This document shows positions 20,135 through 31,029 of a DNA stretch of 64,000 nt, piece by piece; within the stretch, counting starts at the first letter, position 1, and each line of letters opens with the position of its first letter. The translations under genes and the position numbers were made by a program. Below the pieces are notes generated by a model. That model had not been told where the DNA came from, searched no databases, and worked only from the letters and a program-made list of their open reading frames with translations. Origin of the DNA: Anaerolineae bacterium (GTDB taxonomy: Bacteria > Chloroflexota > Anaerolineae > Aggregatilineales > Phototrophicaceae); assembly GCA_022823945.1 (NCBI GenBank), contig JAJEBK010000009.1, positions 124,001-188,000 of the forward strand, in the 5' to 3' direction.

Positions 20135-20776
20135 ATGTCCGACTTCCAACTTGCCGCCCAAAAGCGCCGGGCGCGAGGCAAGAAAAATCGTCAGCTGCGG
20201 CGCGACGGCTTTGTGCCTGGCATCCTCTATGGTCCCTCAACCGACCCGCTCAGCGTGCAATTTCCTTATCGCTCGGTCGAAGTGATGCTGATGGAAGCCG
20301 GCGGCACCAACCTGATCGACATAGAAGTCGAAGGGGCGGTTTATCCTTCGCTGGCTCGCGAAGTGCAACGCGATGTCGTGCGCGGCGATATTCTGCATGT
20401 CGACTTCCTGGCTGTCGACCAGACACAGCGCATCTCGGTGGAAGTGCCGATTGTCATGGAGGGCCGCAGTCCGGTGGTTGTGGCGCGCGAAGGCATCCTC
20501 ATCACCGGTCGCAGTTCGCTGACTCTGGAGGTCTACCCCAGCGATATCCGCGATCGCATCATCATTGACCTGACGGGGCTGACCGAATTGGGCTCAGAGG
20601 TGTTGGTGCGCGATCTCTCTTTTGGCGAGAATGTCACCGTGCACAATGACCCCAACGAAATGCTGGCGAAGATCGTACAGCCTGCCGCCGCGCGCGCCGA
20701 AGAAGACCTGGAAGGCGAAGAAGGCGAAATTGAGGGCGAAGAAGTAGAAGGCGCAGACGAAGCGTCCGACGAGTAA
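20135..20776 (+). CDS. rplY: 50S ribosomal protein L25/general stress protein Ctc
   Basis: L25/TL5/CTC pattern (RRARGKKNRQLRRDGFVPGILYG..., DILHVDFLAVDQTQRISVEVPI) and acidic C-terminal tail. Confidence 0.93.
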   Translation: MSDFQLAAQKRRARGKKNRQLRRDGFVPGILYGPSTDPLSVQFPYRSVEVMLMEAGGTNLIDIEVEGAVYPSLAREVQRDVVRGDILHVDFLAVDQTQRISVEVPIVMEGRSPVVVAREGILITGRSSLTLEVYPSDIRDRIIIDLTGLTELGSEVLVRDLSFGENVTVHNDPNEMLAKIVQPAAARAEEDLEGEEGEIEGEEVEGADEASDE

Positions 20777-20794
20777 TCTGCCTCCATCCCCTGG

Positions 20795-20821
20795 CCCCTT
20801 CCCCCACAAGGAGGGAAGGGG
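20795..20821. repeat. G/C-rich hairpin
   Basis: CCCCTTCCC (20795-20803) / GGGAAGGGG (20813-20821), 9-bp perfect stem just after rplY. Confidence 0.6.
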
Positions 20822-20852
20822 AGCTAAGCAATCTGAGGATTAAGCAATAGAG

Positions 20853-20877
20853 CCCCTCCCTCACTTTGGGGGAGGGG
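20853..20877. repeat. second G/C-rich hairpin
   Basis: CCCCTCCC (20853-20860) / GGGAGGGG (20870-20877). Confidence 0.55.
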
Positions 20878-21041
20878 GGTTTGGTGCCGCGCAGCTCTTC
20901 AAACCTTCTCTTTTGCAGAATTGCGGACAAGCCTTTATAGAGACAAGCGCTCTCTTGCTTGATTTATCATTGGGGCGATGTCACCCACAGCGCCAGCCTT
21001 GCGCCCCGGGGCGACTCACGGAGTAGTCCAAGCGGCAGACT

Positions 21042-23585
21042 TTATAATAGCTGACCGTTGCTCGCTGGCTGTTCTGCGTCCGCCTCGAGTTCGGGAGTGG
21101 TTTGTTCTTCTTCGCCGCGCATGATGGCGATGCCAGCCACCTCGTCATCTTCATCAATATTCATCAGGATGACGCCTTGGGTGTTGCGCCCGATCACGCT
21201 GATTTCGGCGATCTGGGTGCGCAGGACCTTGCCTTTTTCGGTGATCAGCATAAGCATCAATTTGTCGCCATGCCGCACGCTGCGCACAGCCACGACCGGT
21301 CCCGTGCGCTGGCTGATCTTCTGTGTGCGCAAACCCAGCCCGCCACGCGCTTGCACACGATAGTCGTCCAGCGGCGTTACTTTGCCCAGCCCCTTTTGCG
21401 TCGTCACGAGCACATGCGTGTCGTCTGTGCCCACGACATCCATGCTGACCACATGATCGCCTTCGCGCAGGTCGATGCCGCGGACGCCGGCTGCTTGTCG
21501 CCCCATCGCGCGCACATCGCTCTCGTGAAACAGGATACACTGCCCATCAGCTGTGGCCATCAGGATTTGCTGGTCGCCTTCCGTACGCTTGACCCAGCGC
21601 AGCGAATCGCCGGGCAGCAAGCTCATGGCGATCAAACCGCTGGGGCGGATGTCAATGAATTCTCGTTGTTCGACGCGCTTGATTTTGCCGCGAGCTGTCG
21701 CCAGCGCAAAGTAGCCGGTTTCATCGCCGGCTTGGTCATCGGGCAAAGCGAAAATGGCGCTGATCTTCTCATCACCTTCCAACGGCAGCAGCGCCTGGAT
21801 GAGCGTGCCGCGTTTTTCGCGCGTTGTTTCGGCTATCTCGTAGGCGATGCATGAATAGACGCGCCCACGATCGCTGAAGAACAGAATGGTATCGTGACTA
21901 TAGGCGAAAAAGACATCCAACAAGGCATCGTCGTCTTTCAGCGTGAAGCCGCGCATACCCTTGCCGCCGCGCCGCTGTTGTCGATAATGCCGCGCCGCCA
22001 CCCGTTTGATATAGCCATTTTCGGTCAAACTGATGACGACATTTTCGCGCCGATACAAGTCGCCTTCGTTAAAGTCGATATTGCCAAAGACCACATCGGT
22101 ATTGCGCTCGTCGCCATAGTTCTCGGCGATCTCTTGAATATCGTCGCGAATGAGTTGCAAGACTTTATAGGGTGAAGCCAGCAAGTCTTCCAGATAAGCG
22201 ATGCGCGCTTGCACTGTCTCATATTCGTCTTGCAGCTTTTGGCGTTCCAGCGCCGCCAGCCGCCGCAACTGCATATCGAGGATGGCGTTGGCTTGCGTTT
22301 CGTCCAGCGCGAAGTTCGCCATCAGTCGGGCGCGGGCTGCTTCTACATCGGGCGAGCTGCGGATGGTTTGGATGACCGCGTCAATGTTGGCAACCGCCTT
22401 CAGCAAGCCGCTCAAGACATGAGCGCGGGCAAGTTGCCGCCGCAGGTCGTACTGCGAGCGCCGCACGATGACATCGCGCCGATGCTCAATATACACGCGC
22501 AGGCTTCGTTTCAGGCTGAGCGTGCGCGGCTCGCCATCGACCAGCGCCAGCATCTGGATGCTGAAGACGCCTTGCAGCTGGGTATAGCGATACAGCTGAT
22601 TCAGCACGCGCTGTGGCTGGGCGTGTCGCTTCAGCTCGACCACCAGGCGTAGTCCCTGCCGGTCGGATTCGTCCCGCAGGTCGCGGATAGCTTCGATGCG
22701 GCCGTCACGCACCAGGCTGACGATGCGCTCGATGATGGTCGATTTGCTCAGCTGATACGGGATTGAAGTAAAGACGATGTTGAAGCCATCGCCAGCAGCT
22801 TCTTCAAAATGAGCGCTGGAGCGGACGACGACCCGCCCCTTGCCCGTGGCATAGGCTTCCTTGAGTTCGTCACCGACCACGATGGTAGCGCCGGTCGGGA
22901 AGTCTGGACCCTTTACGAATTGCATCAGATCGTCGACGGTCACTGTCTCGATGTTGTCGTAGTTGTCGATGAGATGGATGATGGCCGCCGCCAGCTCACG
23001 CAAATTGTGCGGCGGGATATTGGTAGCCATGCCCACGGCGATACCGCTGGCGCCATTCAGCAGCAGGTTGGGCAACCGCGCTGGCAGCACGCTGGGTTCG
23101 TCTTGGGTCGTGTCATAATTCTCGACGAAATCGACCGTATCCATATTGATATCGGTCAGCATTTCGCCAGCGATATTGGCCATTCGCGCTTCGGTGTAGC
23201 GCATGGCGGCGGGTTTGTCGCCATCCTGGCTGCCGAAGTTGCCTTGCCCGTCCACCAATGGATAACGCAGCGAAAAATCTTGCGCCAAACGGGCCATGGC
23301 ATCGTAGATCGCCTGGTCGCCATGCGGGTGATACTTGCCCATCACCTCGCCGACCAGCCGAGCGCTTTTTTTGTACGAGGTGCCGGGTCGCAAGCCCATA
23401 TCGTGCATGGCATACAAGATGCGGCGGTGCACAGGTTTCAAACCATCGCGAGCATCGGGCAGGGCGCGCGCAACGATTACGCTCATGGCATAGCTGAGGT
23501 AGCTGCCGCGCATTTCTTCGTTGATGGCGACGCTGCGGATGCTGCCGGTGAAATCGTCGCTTGCGCTGGTCGTTGTTTCGTCCAT
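21042..23585 (-). CDS. gyrA: DNA gyrase subunit A
   Basis: [58 protein letters not shown], GyrA-box QRRGGKG. Confidence 0.97.
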   Translation of the reverse strand: MDETTTSASDDFTGSIRSVAINEEMRGSYLSYAMSVIVARALPDARDGLKPVHRRILYAMHDMGLRPGTSYKKSARLVGEVMGKYHPHGDQAIYDAMARLAQDFSLRYPLVDGQGNFGSQDGDKPAAMRYTEARMANIAGEMLTDINMDTVDFVENYDTTQDEPSVLPARLPNLLLNGASGIAVGMATNIPPHNLRELAAAIIHLIDNYDNIETVTVDDLMQFVKGPDFPTGATIVVGDELKEAYATGKGRVVVRSSAHFEEAAGDGFNIVFTSIPYQLSKSTIIERIVSLVRDGRIEAIRDLRDESDRQGLRLVVELKRHAQPQRVLNQLYRYTQLQGVFSIQMLALVDGEPRTLSLKRSLRVYIEHRRDVIVRRSQYDLRRQLARAHVLSGLLKAVANIDAVIQTIRSSPDVEAARARLMANFALDETQANAILDMQLRRLAALERQKLQDEYETVQARIAYLEDLLASPYKVLQLIRDDIQEIAENYGDERNTDVVFGNIDFNEGDLYRRENVVISLTENGYIKRVAARHYRQQRRGGKGMRGFTLKDDDALLDVFFAYSHDTILFFSDRGRVYSCIAYEIAETTREKRGTLIQALLPLEGDEKISAIFALPDDQAGDETGYFALATARGKIKRVEQREFIDIRPSGLIAMSLLPGDSLRWVKRTEGDQQILMATADGQCILFHESDVRAMGRQAAGVRGIDLREGDHVVSMDVVGTDDTHVLVTTQKGLGKVTPLDDYRVQARGGLGLRTQKISQRTGPVVAVRSVRHGDKLMLMLITEKGKVLRTQIAEISVIGRNTQGVILMNIDEDDEVAGIAIMRGEEEQTTPELEADAEQPASNGQLL

Positions 23586-23799
23586 ATTGTGCGGCTTTCC
23601 GCCCTCGATTCTTCTTGCGATACCGTCCCCCGATTATCCTATAGAATTGTATCACATAGGCGGGAAACATGCTATGCCAGACGCGCGCTTGAAAGGGCGT
23701 ATGCCTGTGCCTAGCTGTATGTGGGCGCGGAAGATTTGGAAGCGCCGCAGACCAGCAATCTCAACAGTCTGCGTGAAAAAAGAAGCCATATCGAAAAAA

Positions 23800-23829
23800 T
23801 TGTTGCAGAATCCAATTTTGGGTTATACT
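23800..23829 (+). promoter_or_regulatory. candidate sigma-70 promoter
   Basis: TTGTTG (23800-23805) - 18 bp - TATACT (23824-23829), upstream of CDS 23935 which has AGGAGG RBS at 23922-23927. Confidence 0.4.
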
Positions 23830-23934
23830 AATACATAAGTTGTCTGGCGGCGTTGTCAGCCGAGAAAGGAGACCAGCGCGCAAATTCCCATTCCAACGGA
23901 AAGTAGTAATGCAGTGCTTAGAGGAGGAATCTAA

Positions 23935-24351
23935 ATGGACAGCGACAAATTGATGAAGGGTATCATCCCGGGCATTATGTCTGGGTATGTGTTCATGGCG
24001 TTTATGGGTCCGGGCATGGCGGACATGGTCGGCGGGATGATTTCGGCTGATGCCCTGATTGGCTTCATCCTGCATATCATCATCAGCGCAGTGATCGGCG
24101 CGCTTTACACGGGTCTCTTCACGGAATATGTCAAGATGAACAACCCGCTGGTGGACATTGCGGTTGGCGGCCTCATCTATGGCGTGATCTGGTGGATTGT
24201 CGGCGGCCTCATCATTATGCCCGCTATCGCCGGTGGGGAATTGCTGCAGATTTCGCTGACAGATCCCAGCCTCTTTGGGCATATCATTTTCGGCCATGTA
24301 CTGGCATTCCTGGTCGTCCTGCGCAATGCCGCAATGGGCATGGACGGCTAA
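23935..24351 (+). CDS. small polytopic membrane protein of unknown function
   Basis: 138 aa, strong RBS, about four hydrophobic segments, Gly/Met-rich. Confidence 0.8.
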   Translation: MDSDKLMKGIIPGIMSGYVFMAFMGPGMADMVGGMISADALIGFILHIIISAVIGALYTGLFTEYVKMNNPLVDIAVGGLIYGVIWWIVGGLIIMPAIAGGELLQISLTDPSLFGHIIFGHVLAFLVVLRNAAMGMDG

Positions 24352-24421
24352 TCAGCCCTTGCCCTCCAAGTCAGATCACTTCGCCCGGGTTGGTATTGCC
24401 CAGCCCGGGACTTCCTTCGCA

Positions 24422-25255
24422 CTATAAGCCGAAATCCCAATTGTCGTTGATCAGTTTGTAGAGCGACGCGGCCTGTTCGCTGTCAAATGGCTTGTCGGCG
24501 CGGACGCGGTCCAGATATGGCGAGCGAAGCATCAACTGGCCTGCGCCTGCATCCATCCAGAGTAGCGGTTCTTCCAAATCGGGGACGATATCAATTTGCA
24601 GCTTCCCGCCATCGTCACAGGCAGTGGCAGCGCACTGAGCATTGAACCAGTTTGCCAAATCAGCACCCAACTGCCTGGCGAAAGTCGCATCGGCATCTCG
24701 GTAATTGACGACTACGCGCCCCGCTTCGCTTCGTTGTCGCTCGCCCCAAAATGTGAAATCAAGCGCGGTATGCCGCCAGATTCTATCTGCCCGAACATAG
24801 AAAGACAGCCGCGCATAGGGCAAGCCATTTACATCTTCCCGCACCAGGGCGCGCGCTCGTTCACCTTCGATTGTCACCGACAAAATGTCGCCAGACAGCT
24901 CGATTGCATTCGCGGCTTTCAATGTCTGATAGCGCTCGAAAAGTGTCGATTGCGCCGCCAGCCAGCTTTCATCGCCGCTTTGTATCTGTAAAAAAGTGCT
25001 GCGATCGCCGATGCGCAGGGCTGCCACCTCCACTTTGATGGTGTCAGTAAGCTGTTGCGCAATCTCGTTCTGCACTTGCACAAGCCGCAGGTGCAAGGCC
25101 AACCCGCCCAACAGGATTGCAGCAACCAGCAGCGCGGTCAATAGCAGCAATCGACGCAGGTTGCGGCGGCGATTTCGCTTGAGTTGCGGATCTTCGCCAT
25201 CGGGCTGGTCGATTGTGTCCGCCTCGACCTCCCACTCAAATCGGATGCGGCTCAC
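24422..25255 (-). CDS. hypothetical protein with one N-terminal TM helix
   Basis: LLLLTALLVAAILLGGLAL segment; ATGA overlap with birA-like gene. Confidence 0.75.
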   Translation of the reverse strand: MSRIRFEWEVEADTIDQPDGEDPQLKRNRRRNLRRLLLLTALLVAAILLGGLALHLRLVQVQNEIAQQLTDTIKVEVAALRIGDRSTFLQIQSGDESWLAAQSTLFERYQTLKAANAIELSGDILSVTIEGERARALVREDVNGLPYARLSFYVRADRIWRHTALDFTFWGERQRSEAGRVVVNYRDADATFARQLGADLANWFNAQCAATACDDGGKLQIDIVPDLEEPLLWMDAGAGQLMLRSPYLDRVRADKPFDSEQAASLYKLINDNWDFGL

Positions 25256-26010
25256 TGGATCTTGCCCGCCCGTGCCAATGGCGCAAGCTCGCCGACATGG
25301 CTGGTATGCTGCTCGCCGAATTCATCAATGACGAGCAATGCGCCATCCGCCGTTACATCCAGCGCCTTTCCAGCTACACCGCCCGCATTCACCAACTGGC
25401 CGAGCACATTCAGTCGACTTCGCCAATTGTCAAACAGCGCGTCAGTTTCGATGCGCCGCTGCCAATGCAGAATCCGATTCGTCAAGTCTCCCGCCAGTTG
25501 CGCTCGATCGAGCCGCGCGCCGACTGCCGATTCCAGGCTGGTTGCAGTTGCCGCCAGCTCGCTGCCCTGGAAGTCTGTGCGCACATTGATGCCGATGCCC
25601 AATACCGCGCCGCAGAGCCGTTCTCCCGACCAGGTCGCCTCGCACAAAATGCCGCTGACCTTCTTGCCAGCGATCTGTACATCATTGGGCCACTTGATGC
25701 TGACATCTTCGCAGCCTAGACTCTCTGCCAGTTCACAAACAGCCAGCCCGCCCAACATCGTGACTCGTGACAGCCAGCGCGCGCCCGGGCACAGTATCAC
25801 CGACAAAGCCAGCGCTGTGCCAGGCGGTGTCTGCCAGCTTTTGCCCCGGCGACCGCGGCCCGCAAACTGCTCGTCGGCGATGACAAGAGCGCCAACCGGC
25901 GCGTCATGCTCCAGCCAGTCGAGGGCGGCATCGTTGGTGCTACCAATGCACTCATAATAGCGAAATGGCACCGACAGAGTCTTCGTCAGGCGATCATGCG
26001 ATAAAGTCAT
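25252..26010 (-). CDS. birA: biotin--[acetyl-CoA-carboxylase] ligase
   Basis: GSTNDAALDWL, ADEQFAGRGRRGKSWQTPPGTALALSVIL, IKWPNDVQIAGKKVSGILCE motifs. Confidence 0.95.
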   Translation of the reverse strand: MTLSHDRLTKTLSVPFRYYECIGSTNDAALDWLEHDAPVGALVIADEQFAGRGRRGKSWQTPPGTALALSVILCPGARWLSRVTMLGGLAVCELAESLGCEDVSIKWPNDVQIAGKKVSGILCEATWSGERLCGAVLGIGINVRTDFQGSELAATATSLESAVGARLDRAQLAGDLTNRILHWQRRIETDALFDNWRSRLNVLGQLVNAGGVAGKALDVTADGALLVIDEFGEQHTSHVGELAPLARAGKIQ

Positions 26011-26101
26011 AGTGCTCTCGCGGCGGCTAGCATCCTGCGCATTGTATCAGACGCGGCTGTCGCTAGAATATGCTGGCCGACCAACCCGTAGCGAGCCAAA
26101 C

Positions 26102-26608
26102 TTGGACCAGCTCTACACTCCCTGGCGCATGCCCTACATCAAACGCAAACGCGGGAGTGGGGCAGTTGGCTGCCTATTCTGTGATATTCCCTCCCGCGAT
26201 GAAGCGGCTCCCGACAACCTGATCGTCGCCCGAGGCGCAGACTGCTATGCCGTGCTGAACCGCTATCCCTATACATTTGGACATACCCTGGTCGTCCCCT
26301 ACGCGCATAGCCCTTCGCCCGAATCGCTGCCGGCGGGGGTTTTGGCAGAAGTGATGTCCATGTCAAACTGCGCCATGCGCGTATTGCGCGAGATCGCCAA
26401 TCCCGATGGTTTCAATATCGGCGCGAACATCGGCGCGGCGGCTGGAGCGGGCATCGCGGCGCACTTTCATTTCCATATTGTGCCGCGCTGGTCGGGCGAC
26501 GCCAATTTCATGGTCAGTATCGGTGAGACGCAAACGATTGCGGCTGAATTGTCGGTCATCCGCCAGCAGATGCGGGAAACCTGGCGAAAACTCTATGGCG
26601 CTGCCTGA
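26102..26608 (+). CDS. HIT family hydrolase/Ap4A phosphorylase-like; likely TTG start
   Basis: LDQLYTPWRMPYI N-terminus typical of this family begins at TTG 26102; C-terminal GANIGAAAGAGIAAHFHFHIVPRW contains the HxHxH-type motif. Confidence 0.88.
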   Translation: MDQLYTPWRMPYIKRKRGSGAVGCLFCDIPSRDEAAPDNLIVARGADCYAVLNRYPYTFGHTLVVPYAHSPSPESLPAGVLAEVMSMSNCAMRVLREIANPDGFNIGANIGAAAGAGIAAHFHFHIVPRWSGDANFMVSIGETQTIAAELSVIRQQMRETWRKLYGAA

Positions 26609-29178
26609 CTTTCGTCCGCGCTGTCTTCACTACCAGGCGTGGGCGCAGGCGTCGGGGTAAGCGCGAGGACTTCTGCCGCCGCATCCCAAATGATGGTGTA
26701 GGCATCCAGGCTCTGTTCGGTTTCGGCTGCTAAATCCTCGTCCATCTGGTCATCGGTTGTCGCTTCGGTTTCCACGCTCAAGTCTGTATCAAGTTCTGGC
26801 GGCTGAGCGTCTGCTTGCGGCTGCAGGACGAATTCGGCTTTGGGATAGCCTTGTACATCGCGCAGATACAAGCCGACCACGACCTGGTGGTCCAGCATAG
26901 GTGGCTCGGTGGGGAATTGATGATAAGTGGTGAAAGCCTCGCCCCAGCGCCAGTAGCTGGTGGGCAGGCGCGGCGCGGCATCGGCTTGAGACAGGATATC
27001 GCCCGATTCGTCCAGCAGGTGCGCGAAGATGGTGTAATTCTCTTCTGGCGCAGAGTCCGCTTTCCAGTGCAGGCTGATCTCGTTGCGGCTGATATCCAGC
27101 TTGAAGCCTTCGAGGCGGATGACCTCGTCAAAGACGGGCTGGTCATCAGCAAGAATTTCATTGAATTCGATGGCGGCAGTTTGCTGGCGCGGCGTTACGA
27201 CTGCGCCAATATCCAGCAGGACAGGCTCAATCTGCCGCCCGACGACGTCGGTGGCGAGAATGCTCCCCTCGCCGTTTTGCCATTCCACGCGCAAATCGAA
27301 TGGATAGCTCCCATAAGCCGCCGAACTGATCGGGATGATGTATTCGTCCGGGTAAATCGCATCTGCGCGCCACCTGGATGTACGCAGGCTGCCAGCGCCA
27401 GGATAAGTCGTATAACTGCCGATTGTCTGTTGGTTATCGTCCACCAGGCGCAAGTACAGGCTGTTGTCGACTGTGGATGGCGCGCGCACCTGCCAATACA
27501 ATGTCAGGCGGATCTGGTCGCCGGCCGAATAGCGCCGGTCGCTGTGTTCATAGGCGACTAGCGCGACATCTCCAAACTCGGCATACACCGGTCTGGCGCT
27601 TGGCGGCGGCGCATCGACTGGGCTGGGCGCGCCATATTGACCGGCGATGACTGTCAGTGGCGCCAAAAATGCGGCTATGCCCAGCGCGCGCAGCTGCCAC
27701 AGCATGCACCTTTGCAGCAACTCCTTGGGCACCGCATCGCCAGCGCGCACAAAGTCCAGGTTGGGCGGGCGCAGCCAAAAGACCAGCCACCACACTGTTT
27801 CTACCAACCCCACCGCCAGCAGCGGGCCAAGCGCGCCAATCAAAGGAAAGAGCACCCGCCCCTGCGTAACCGGCGTCAGTGAGCTGAGGTAGATGATGCC
27901 CAGCCACAATAATCCCAGCCCGCTTGCCAGCGTCAGCAGATGCGCCAGTTCATACCGAGCGTAGGCAAAGTCGCGTATCGCAAGCAGTTGCAAAATCAAG
28001 AACAGGCAACCAGCCAAGCCGAGGAAAGTGCCCAGGTCGAACAAGACATAAAAGATGCTTGCCAGTTGGATGTTGGATGCGCCAAACAGCCCCCAAAATG
28101 ACATGCGAAACTGATGGAATTCGGCGAATAAATCAGCCAGATCAAAATACATCCCGCGCGAACCAGCCAGGGTCGCCTGGGTGATGATGCCAAGTGGCTC
28201 GCCATACAGTTGCAGATTGCGAATATGCCACCAGCCCGCGATCAGCAGCCAGCACAGCAGCAGCAGGTAGAGCATGGCCAGCAGGCCGCGGCGGTCGTCT
28301 GTCTTGCGCCGCACAAAATATGCCGCGCCAACCAAAACTGGCAGCAAGACCAGCGAAGTCGTTTTGGTCAGGCAAGCCAGGCCAAAGAGCGCAGCCATCG
28401 CCAGGCTGACGCGAGTAGAGAAGCCGTCGCGCAGCGTGCGCAGCAGCAGCAGGATCAGCGCGCTGTTCAGGCACATGGCCAGGCTGTCGTTGGTGACCGA
28501 GGCGCTGATAAAAATGAACATGGGGTTCAAACCGGTCAGGGCGGCAGCCACAAACGCGACAGTTGGGCGCTGCGGCGAGATCAGCCGGCCAATGCGGTGG
28601 ACAAAAAATATCGTGCCAGCGCCCAGCAGCAAACCAAATGCGCGCGCCACCAACACAGCCAGGCCGGTGCCCCGCGTAGCTCCCCAGCCTTCATCATGCG
28701 TAACCCGGTTTTTATTGCCGAATGCCCCAGGCTGGTCGGCCAACACATGTGGATTCAGTTGGCGGTAGGGCTCGGCATCATCCAGGCTTATCGGCGCGGT
28801 TAAGAGCGCAACTGCCACATAGTAGAGCGGGGGCTGGCTGCCGTGCTGTCCATAAAGCGTGTCGCGCGCCGCCAAATCTTGCACGGGCAGGCTGCTGGTC
28901 TCGCGCAGGTGCTGCACATAACCGAAGTGCCACAATTCCTCATTCGCTTCAAATATCGGTGTGGCGAACAGATATAGCAGGCCGAAGACCGCATAGAAAC
29001 CAAGCAGCCATTGCAGCGGACTCAGCGGAATATCCAGCGAGTCGAACCAGCGCCAGACCGCCACAATCAACGTCAAAACGCGCAAGCTGAGCCATCGCGC
29101 CGTTGCTCGCAAAGAAGCCAAACCGCGCCCCAGCCAGGCCAGGGCAGCGCGTGTGACCCTGCCCGCAGCTGTTTTCAT
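26593..29178 (-). CDS. glycosyltransferase 39-like polytopic membrane protein
   Basis: 861 aa; FEANEELWHFGYVQHLRE...HGSQPPLYYVAVALL, many TM segments, C-terminal soluble beta-rich domain. Confidence 0.75.
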   Translation of the reverse strand: MKTAAGRVTRAALAWLGRGLASLRATARWLSLRVLTLIVAVWRWFDSLDIPLSPLQWLLGFYAVFGLLYLFATPIFEANEELWHFGYVQHLRETSSLPVQDLAARDTLYGQHGSQPPLYYVAVALLTAPISLDDAEPYRQLNPHVLADQPGAFGNKNRVTHDEGWGATRGTGLAVLVARAFGLLLGAGTIFFVHRIGRLISPQRPTVAFVAAALTGLNPMFIFISASVTNDSLAMCLNSALILLLLRTLRDGFSTRVSLAMAALFGLACLTKTTSLVLLPVLVGAAYFVRRKTDDRRGLLAMLYLLLLCWLLIAGWWHIRNLQLYGEPLGIITQATLAGSRGMYFDLADLFAEFHQFRMSFWGLFGASNIQLASIFYVLFDLGTFLGLAGCLFLILQLLAIRDFAYARYELAHLLTLASGLGLLWLGIIYLSSLTPVTQGRVLFPLIGALGPLLAVGLVETVWWLVFWLRPPNLDFVRAGDAVPKELLQRCMLWQLRALGIAAFLAPLTVIAGQYGAPSPVDAPPPSARPVYAEFGDVALVAYEHSDRRYSAGDQIRLTLYWQVRAPSTVDNSLYLRLVDDNQQTIGSYTTYPGAGSLRTSRWRADAIYPDEYIIPISSAAYGSYPFDLRVEWQNGEGSILATDVVGRQIEPVLLDIGAVVTPRQQTAAIEFNEILADDQPVFDEVIRLEGFKLDISRNEISLHWKADSAPEENYTIFAHLLDESGDILSQADAAPRLPTSYWRWGEAFTTYHQFPTEPPMLDHQVVVGLYLRDVQGYPKAEFVLQPQADAQPPELDTDLSVETEATTDDQMDEDLAAETEQSLDAYTIIWDAAAEVLALTPTPAPTPGSEDSADESQAAP

Positions 29179-29205
29179 CTGTCCCCGTCCCTGCCCGCAG
29201 CCATA

Positions 29206-31026
29206 TTACGAGCCCGCCGCCGCGAACATCTCTTTCGCGCTTTCGACATATTGCAGTGATTGATGCCGAAAATAAGTGTTGTAGAGCTCGGCATAGTGCC
29301 CAGCAGCGAGCAAAAGCTGTTCGTGATTGCCTTCTTCTATGATCTCGCCAGCGCGCAGCACAATGATGCGGTCGGCGCTGCGCACTGTGCTCAGGCGATG
29401 CGCGATCAAGATGGCGGTCGAGCGCGCCAGGATCAATTCAATGGCGTCTTGGATCTGCGATTCGGTAAATGGATCGATGCTGGCGGTGGCTTCGTCCAGG
29501 ATGAATATGGAAGGCTTTTGCACCAGCACGCGCAGCAAGCTGACCAGTTGCCGCTGCCCGACGCTGAGCATGGCACCGCGTTCGCCCACATCGCTATTCA
29601 GCCCATCTGGCAGGCTGTCCAGCCATTCGCCATTGCCAATGCTCTGCGAGACTTGGTTGATTTCGTCCAATGTCGCCAGTGGATTGCCATAGCGGATGTT
29701 GTCCAGCACGGTGCCGCTGAACAGGAAAGGCTGCTGTGGCACGATGCCCAGGCGCGCGCGATAACTGGGCATATCCAATGTGCGAATGTCGGCACCGTCA
29801 ATCAAGATGCGCCCTCGCTGGAACTCGTAATAGCGCGTGATCAGCTTGGTGATTGTGCTTTTGCCCGCACCGGTGTGCCCCACAAAAGCTACATTTTCAC
29901 CGGGTTTGATATCCAGGCAGAAGTCTCGCAAGACCGGTTCGCCGCGGTCGTATTGGAAGGTCACGCCAGCAAACTCGATGTGCCCGGGCAGCTGGGTAAC
30001 TTTGTTGCTGGCGGATTGCAAAACAGAGTTTTCGGCATCAATCAAGGCGAAGATGCGCTCGGCGGCGCTCAGCCCCTGCTGGAATTGGCTCCAAAATGAA
30101 GCCAGATTCATGAAAGGAAACCAGAAGCGATCCACGCCCTGGATGAAGAGATACCATGCGCCTGCGCTGATCATGCCGGCCAGCACCGATTCTGCGCCAG
30201 CCCAAACCAGCACCGACATCGCCACAGCCGACAACACGCCCATCGTGGGGAAAACCAGCGACATAACCATGCCGCGCCGCAGGTTGATCGTATAGCTCAA
30301 ATTGTTGACCGTCGAAAACTCGCGGTAGATCATCGCTTCCTGGCGGAAATTCTTGGCGACGCTGATGCCGGTCACACTCTCCTGGATATTGTCATTGACC
30401 ACAGCCATTGCGCGCGCGCCCTGCCGGGTCACGATTCGCGCCAAGAAGCGAAACACCAGCGCAGCCAGGACTACCATAGGCATCGTCAGCAGCAAAATGA
30501 CTGTTAAATCGACTGAGTAGCTCAGCAGCGCGGCGAAGAGGATCACCACGCTGAGGAATTGCGAGACGACATCGCTGCCCAGCAGCATGACATCGCCAAA
30601 TTCCTGCGTGTCGCTGGTGATGCGGCTGATCACCGCGCCGGACTTTTGCCGGTCATAGAAAGCCAGGTCGCGCTCGATGGCTGCCTCGAAAGCGTCTTTG
30701 CGAAGCTGTGCCACCACGCGGCCGATGACAACCACAGTGAAGCGCCGCCTGCCATAATTGAACAGGTATTCCGAGGCGGCGATGACAGCCAGCGCCATGA
30801 AAATCAAGGTCATTGCATCGCCAGCTGTCACCATGTCATCGATAGCCGCGCTGATGAAGACGGGGCGCACAGCCCGCGCGATGCCCACCACCAAAAAGCC
30901 CAGCAAGCCCAGCCAGACGATCCGCTTGTGCTCGCCCAGATATTCGCCAATCCGCCGAAAAAGATAAGCATCTGTATAGTGCCGATCGTACTTGTCACTT
31001 TGCAATCCGCCAAATATCGCCGCCAT
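29206..31026 (-). CDS. ABC exporter half-transporter (TMD-NBD), canonical Walker B Glu
   Basis: Walker A GHTGAGKST, signature LSVGQ, Walker B IFILDEATASID. Confidence 0.93.
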   Translation of the reverse strand: MAAIFGGLQSDKYDRHYTDAYLFRRIGEYLGEHKRIVWLGLLGFLVVGIARAVRPVFISAAIDDMVTAGDAMTLIFMALAVIAASEYLFNYGRRRFTVVVIGRVVAQLRKDAFEAAIERDLAFYDRQKSGAVISRITSDTQEFGDVMLLGSDVVSQFLSVVILFAALLSYSVDLTVILLLTMPMVVLAALVFRFLARIVTRQGARAMAVVNDNIQESVTGISVAKNFRQEAMIYREFSTVNNLSYTINLRRGMVMSLVFPTMGVLSAVAMSVLVWAGAESVLAGMISAGAWYLFIQGVDRFWFPFMNLASFWSQFQQGLSAAERIFALIDAENSVLQSASNKVTQLPGHIEFAGVTFQYDRGEPVLRDFCLDIKPGENVAFVGHTGAGKSTITKLITRYYEFQRGRILIDGADIRTLDMPSYRARLGIVPQQPFLFSGTVLDNIRYGNPLATLDEINQVSQSIGNGEWLDSLPDGLNSDVGERGAMLSVGQRQLVSLLRVLVQKPSIFILDEATASIDPFTESQIQDAIELILARSTAILIAHRLSTVRSADRIIVLRAGEIIEEGNHEQLLLAAGHYAELYNTYFRHQSLQYVESAKEMFAAAGS

Positions 31027-31029
31027 GAA

